NCBI RefSeq assembly: GCF_018332695.1
Contig: NZ_BOQN01000024.1
Coordinates: 30,249 to 94,248, forward strand
DNA length: 64,000 nucleotides
Direction: 5' to 3'
Origin: Paractinoplanes toevensis
GTDB lineage: Bacteria > Actinomycetota > Actinomycetes > Mycobacteriales > Micromonosporaceae
Under the pieces are notes generated by a model that was given only the letters and a program-made list of their open reading frames with translations, was not told the origin of the DNA and did not search any database. Positions 62,694 through 64,000 of the stretch are shown piece by piece; position 1 is the first letter of the stretch; the number at the start of each line of letters is the position of its first letter. The translations under genes and the position numbers were made by a program.

Positions 62694-62755
62694 TGGCCCG
62701 GCCCGGCCGAGGCGCGTGTCGGCCGCGCGGGGCCGGCACAACCGGCCCAGGCGTC

Positions 62756-63787
62756 CTAGGAGGCTAGGCGTGTGGCTGCCGCCAGGCGGTGGCGGCGCTC
62801 GTGGGACAGGTCGAGGTGGTGTTCGCCGCCCGGGTGGCTGTCCGGGTCGACGTGGACGGTGGCGCTGACCAGGCGCGGAACGTGGTGGGTGAGCTGGTGT
62901 TCGGCGTCGGCGGCGATCTCGTGCGCGGCCAGCAGGCTCAGGTCGGCGCCGACCACGACGGCCGCCTCGGCGTGCATGCGGTGGCCGATCCAGCGCAGGC
63001 GCAGCCCGGACACGTCGCGGACGCCGGGAATCGCCCGCAGCGCCTCCTCGGCCCGGTCGACGATCTCCGGATCGACCCGGTCCATGAGCCGGCGGTAGAC
63101 CTCACGGGCGGCGTCCTTGAGCACGAACGCGATCGCCACGGTGATGACCAGCCCGACCACCGGGTCGGCCCAGGACCAGCCGAGCCCGGCACCGGCGGCG
63201 GCGAACACGACGGCGAGCGAGGTGAAGCCGTCGGAGCGGGCGTGCAGGCCGTCGGCGACCAGCGCGGCCGAGCCGATGCGCCGGCCCACGGTGATGCGGT
63301 AGCGCGCCACGACCTCGTTGCCGGCGAAGCCGACCAGCCCGGCGCCGAGAACCCAAGGCAGGTGGGTCATGGTGCGAGGGTCGAGCAGGCGGTCGATCGC
63401 GAACCAGGCGGCGGTCACCGAGGACGCCGCGATGACCAGCACGATGACGATGCCGGCAAGATCTTCGGCCCGGCCGAAACCATAGGTGTACGCCCGCGTG
63501 GCCGCCCGCCGCCCGAGCCAGAACGCGATGCCCAGCGGCACCGCGGTCAGCGCGTCGGCGACGTTGTGCAGGGTGTCGCCGAGCAGCGCGACCGAGCCGG
63601 AGAACACCACGATCAACGCCTGCGCCGCCGCCGTCGCGCCGAGCACACCGAGCGAGATCCACAGGGCCCGCATGCCCGCCCGGGACGCTTCCAGGGCGGA
63701 GTCGACCTGGTCGGCGCTGTCGTGCGAGTGCGGCGTGATCAGGTGCTTGACGCGATGCCACCGGCCGCCGTGCTGGTGCGTGTCCAT
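62756..63787 (-). CDS. cation diffusion facilitator (CDF) family transporter
   Basis: 343 aa from ATG 63787 (MDTHQHGGRWHRVKHLITPHSHDSADQVD); the His-rich start may bind metal. Six membrane helices with both HxxxD metal sites: VALLGDTLHNVADALTAVPL (helix 2) and ALVADGLHARSDGFTSLAVV (helix 5). C-terminal domain EEALRAIPGVRDVSGLRLRWIGHRMHAEAAVVV is the CDF regulatory fold. Exports Zn, Co or similar divalent ions by proton exchange; the actual metal is not determinable. Confidence 0.93.
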   Translation of the reverse strand: MDTHQHGGRWHRVKHLITPHSHDSADQVDSALEASRAGMRALWISLGVLGATAAAQALIVVFSGSVALLGDTLHNVADALTAVPLGIAFWLGRRAATRAYTYGFGRAEDLAGIVIVLVIAASSVTAAWFAIDRLLDPRTMTHLPWVLGAGLVGFAGNEVVARYRITVGRRIGSAALVADGLHARSDGFTSLAVVFAAAGAGLGWSWADPVVGLVITVAIAFVLKDAAREVYRRLMDRVDPEIVDRAEEALRAIPGVRDVSGLRLRWIGHRMHAEAAVVVGADLSLLAAHEIAADAEHQLTHHVPRLVSATVHVDPDSHPGGEHHLDLSHERRHRLAAATRLAS

Positions 63788-63859
63788 GGCATTCAGGATA
63801 GGCGCGGGGGTTGCTCCGCGACAATGCGGCAACCGCCAACGACCTGCAACAACCAAGGC

Positions 63860-64000
63860 CTAGCTGCCTTCGGGGCTGAGGTCGCGAGAATCGAACCCAC
63901 TTTCCGGTACGGGCGACACCGTCGACAACCGCACCATCACCCGGCCGCCGTCACCACGCCAGCGCCGCGCTACACCGGCACGTGCCGCGACTCTCGCGCA
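63860..64000 (-). CDS. C-terminal end of an unidentified protein (5' end outside window)
   Basis: 47 in-frame codons run from the window edge to TAG at 63860-63862: ...RVAARAGVARRWRGDGGRVMVRL, STVSPVPESGFDSRDLSPEGS. High-GC third positions and the absence of stops support coding. No family can be named from this tail. It lies 72 bp upstream of the CDF start on the same strand. Confidence 0.5.
   Translation of the reverse strand, partial: CARVAARAGVARRWRGDGGRVMVRLSTVSPVPESGFDSRDLSPEGS

Noticed and set aside
63881..63991. Possible tRNA on the minus strand (GGTTCGATTC T-loop-like string and a 7-bp GTCGCGG/TCGCGAC pairing)
   Set aside because: The distance is 111 nt, the anticodon loop lacks the universal T33, and the same bases read through as the in-frame end of a protein; the T-loop string codes for GFDS.

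Overview
The window is very GC-rich DNA with strong third-position G/C bias, frequent GTG starts and many 4-base ATGA/GTGA gene overlaps. Gene content points to an actinomycete, most likely Micromonosporaceae (Actinoplanes-like): DUF397/DUF5753 regulator pairs, DUF6232, DUF5995, DUF6986, LuxR-type two-component systems, PadR/TetR/MarR local regulators and a PAS-GAF-SpoIIE phosphatase. The genus is an inference. It is ordinary chromosome: about 73 genes, both edges cutting a gene, no complete rRNA, tRNA, IS element, prophage or CRISPR array.

Layout. 1-4.0 kb: a branched-chain amino acid/amide-type ABC importer (lipoprotein, livG, livF, livH, livM cut by the left edge). 4.2-6.7 kb: methyltransferase, unknown protein, AraC regulator, VOC protein. 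6.6-10.2 kb: an ABC-2 exporter plus two-component operon. 10.2-13.1 kb: GT4 glycosyltransferase and a phytoene-desaturase-like flavoprotein. 13.2-19.0 kb: small conserved proteins, a MarR gene coupled to a collapsed extradiol dioxygenase, DoxX, a lipoprotein, and a membrane protein with a long charged coil. 19.1-23.6 kb: SpoIIE phosphatase, double-VOC protein, and a small HTH/Clp-N pair with a striking operator-promoter. 23.7-28.6 kb: a sugar-type epimerase/ManD-like pair, MarR-pirin, membrane alpha/beta hydrolase. 28.8-31.2 kb: DUF5753/DUF397/XRE-DUF5753 cluster and DUF6232. 31.4-37.2 kb: M29 aminopeptidase, methyltransferase, tiny membrane peptide, phospholipase D, a PCMT-like methyltransferase interrupted by a 15-bp minisatellite encoding pentapeptide repeats, transglutaminase. 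37.2-39.5 kb: allantoinase and allantoicase. 39.5-48.3 kb: RibD/DHFR-like reductase, HAD protein, TetR/SnoaL pair, DUF5995, GH15, PadR, FAD monooxygenase, small proteins. 48.2-51.9 kb: a second ABC-2 exporter divergent from a second LuxR-type two-component system. 51.9-59.8 kb: DUF6986 and malate synthase, a secreted CBM-DUF1996 protein, then 8-oxoguanine deaminase, uricase, HIU hydrolase and OHCU decarboxylase. 59.9-64 kb: HrpB helicase, a CDF metal transporter and the C-terminus of an unknown gene.

The clearest shared pathway is purine catabolism: deaminase to urate, uricase, HIU hydrolase and OHCU decarboxylase to allantoin, then allantoinase and allantoicase 17 kb away to ureidoglycolate and urea, with malate synthase next to the urate cluster able to take up glyoxylate.

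The most unusual signals are the in-frame AACGTT minisatellite in the PCMT-like gene, the twin-palindrome apparently leaderless promoter of the HTH/Clp-N pair, the dioxygenase collapsed by at least three internal deletions, a 17-bp tandem duplication where DUF5753 and DUF397 genes converge, and a second 15-bp minisatellite upstream of malate synthase.
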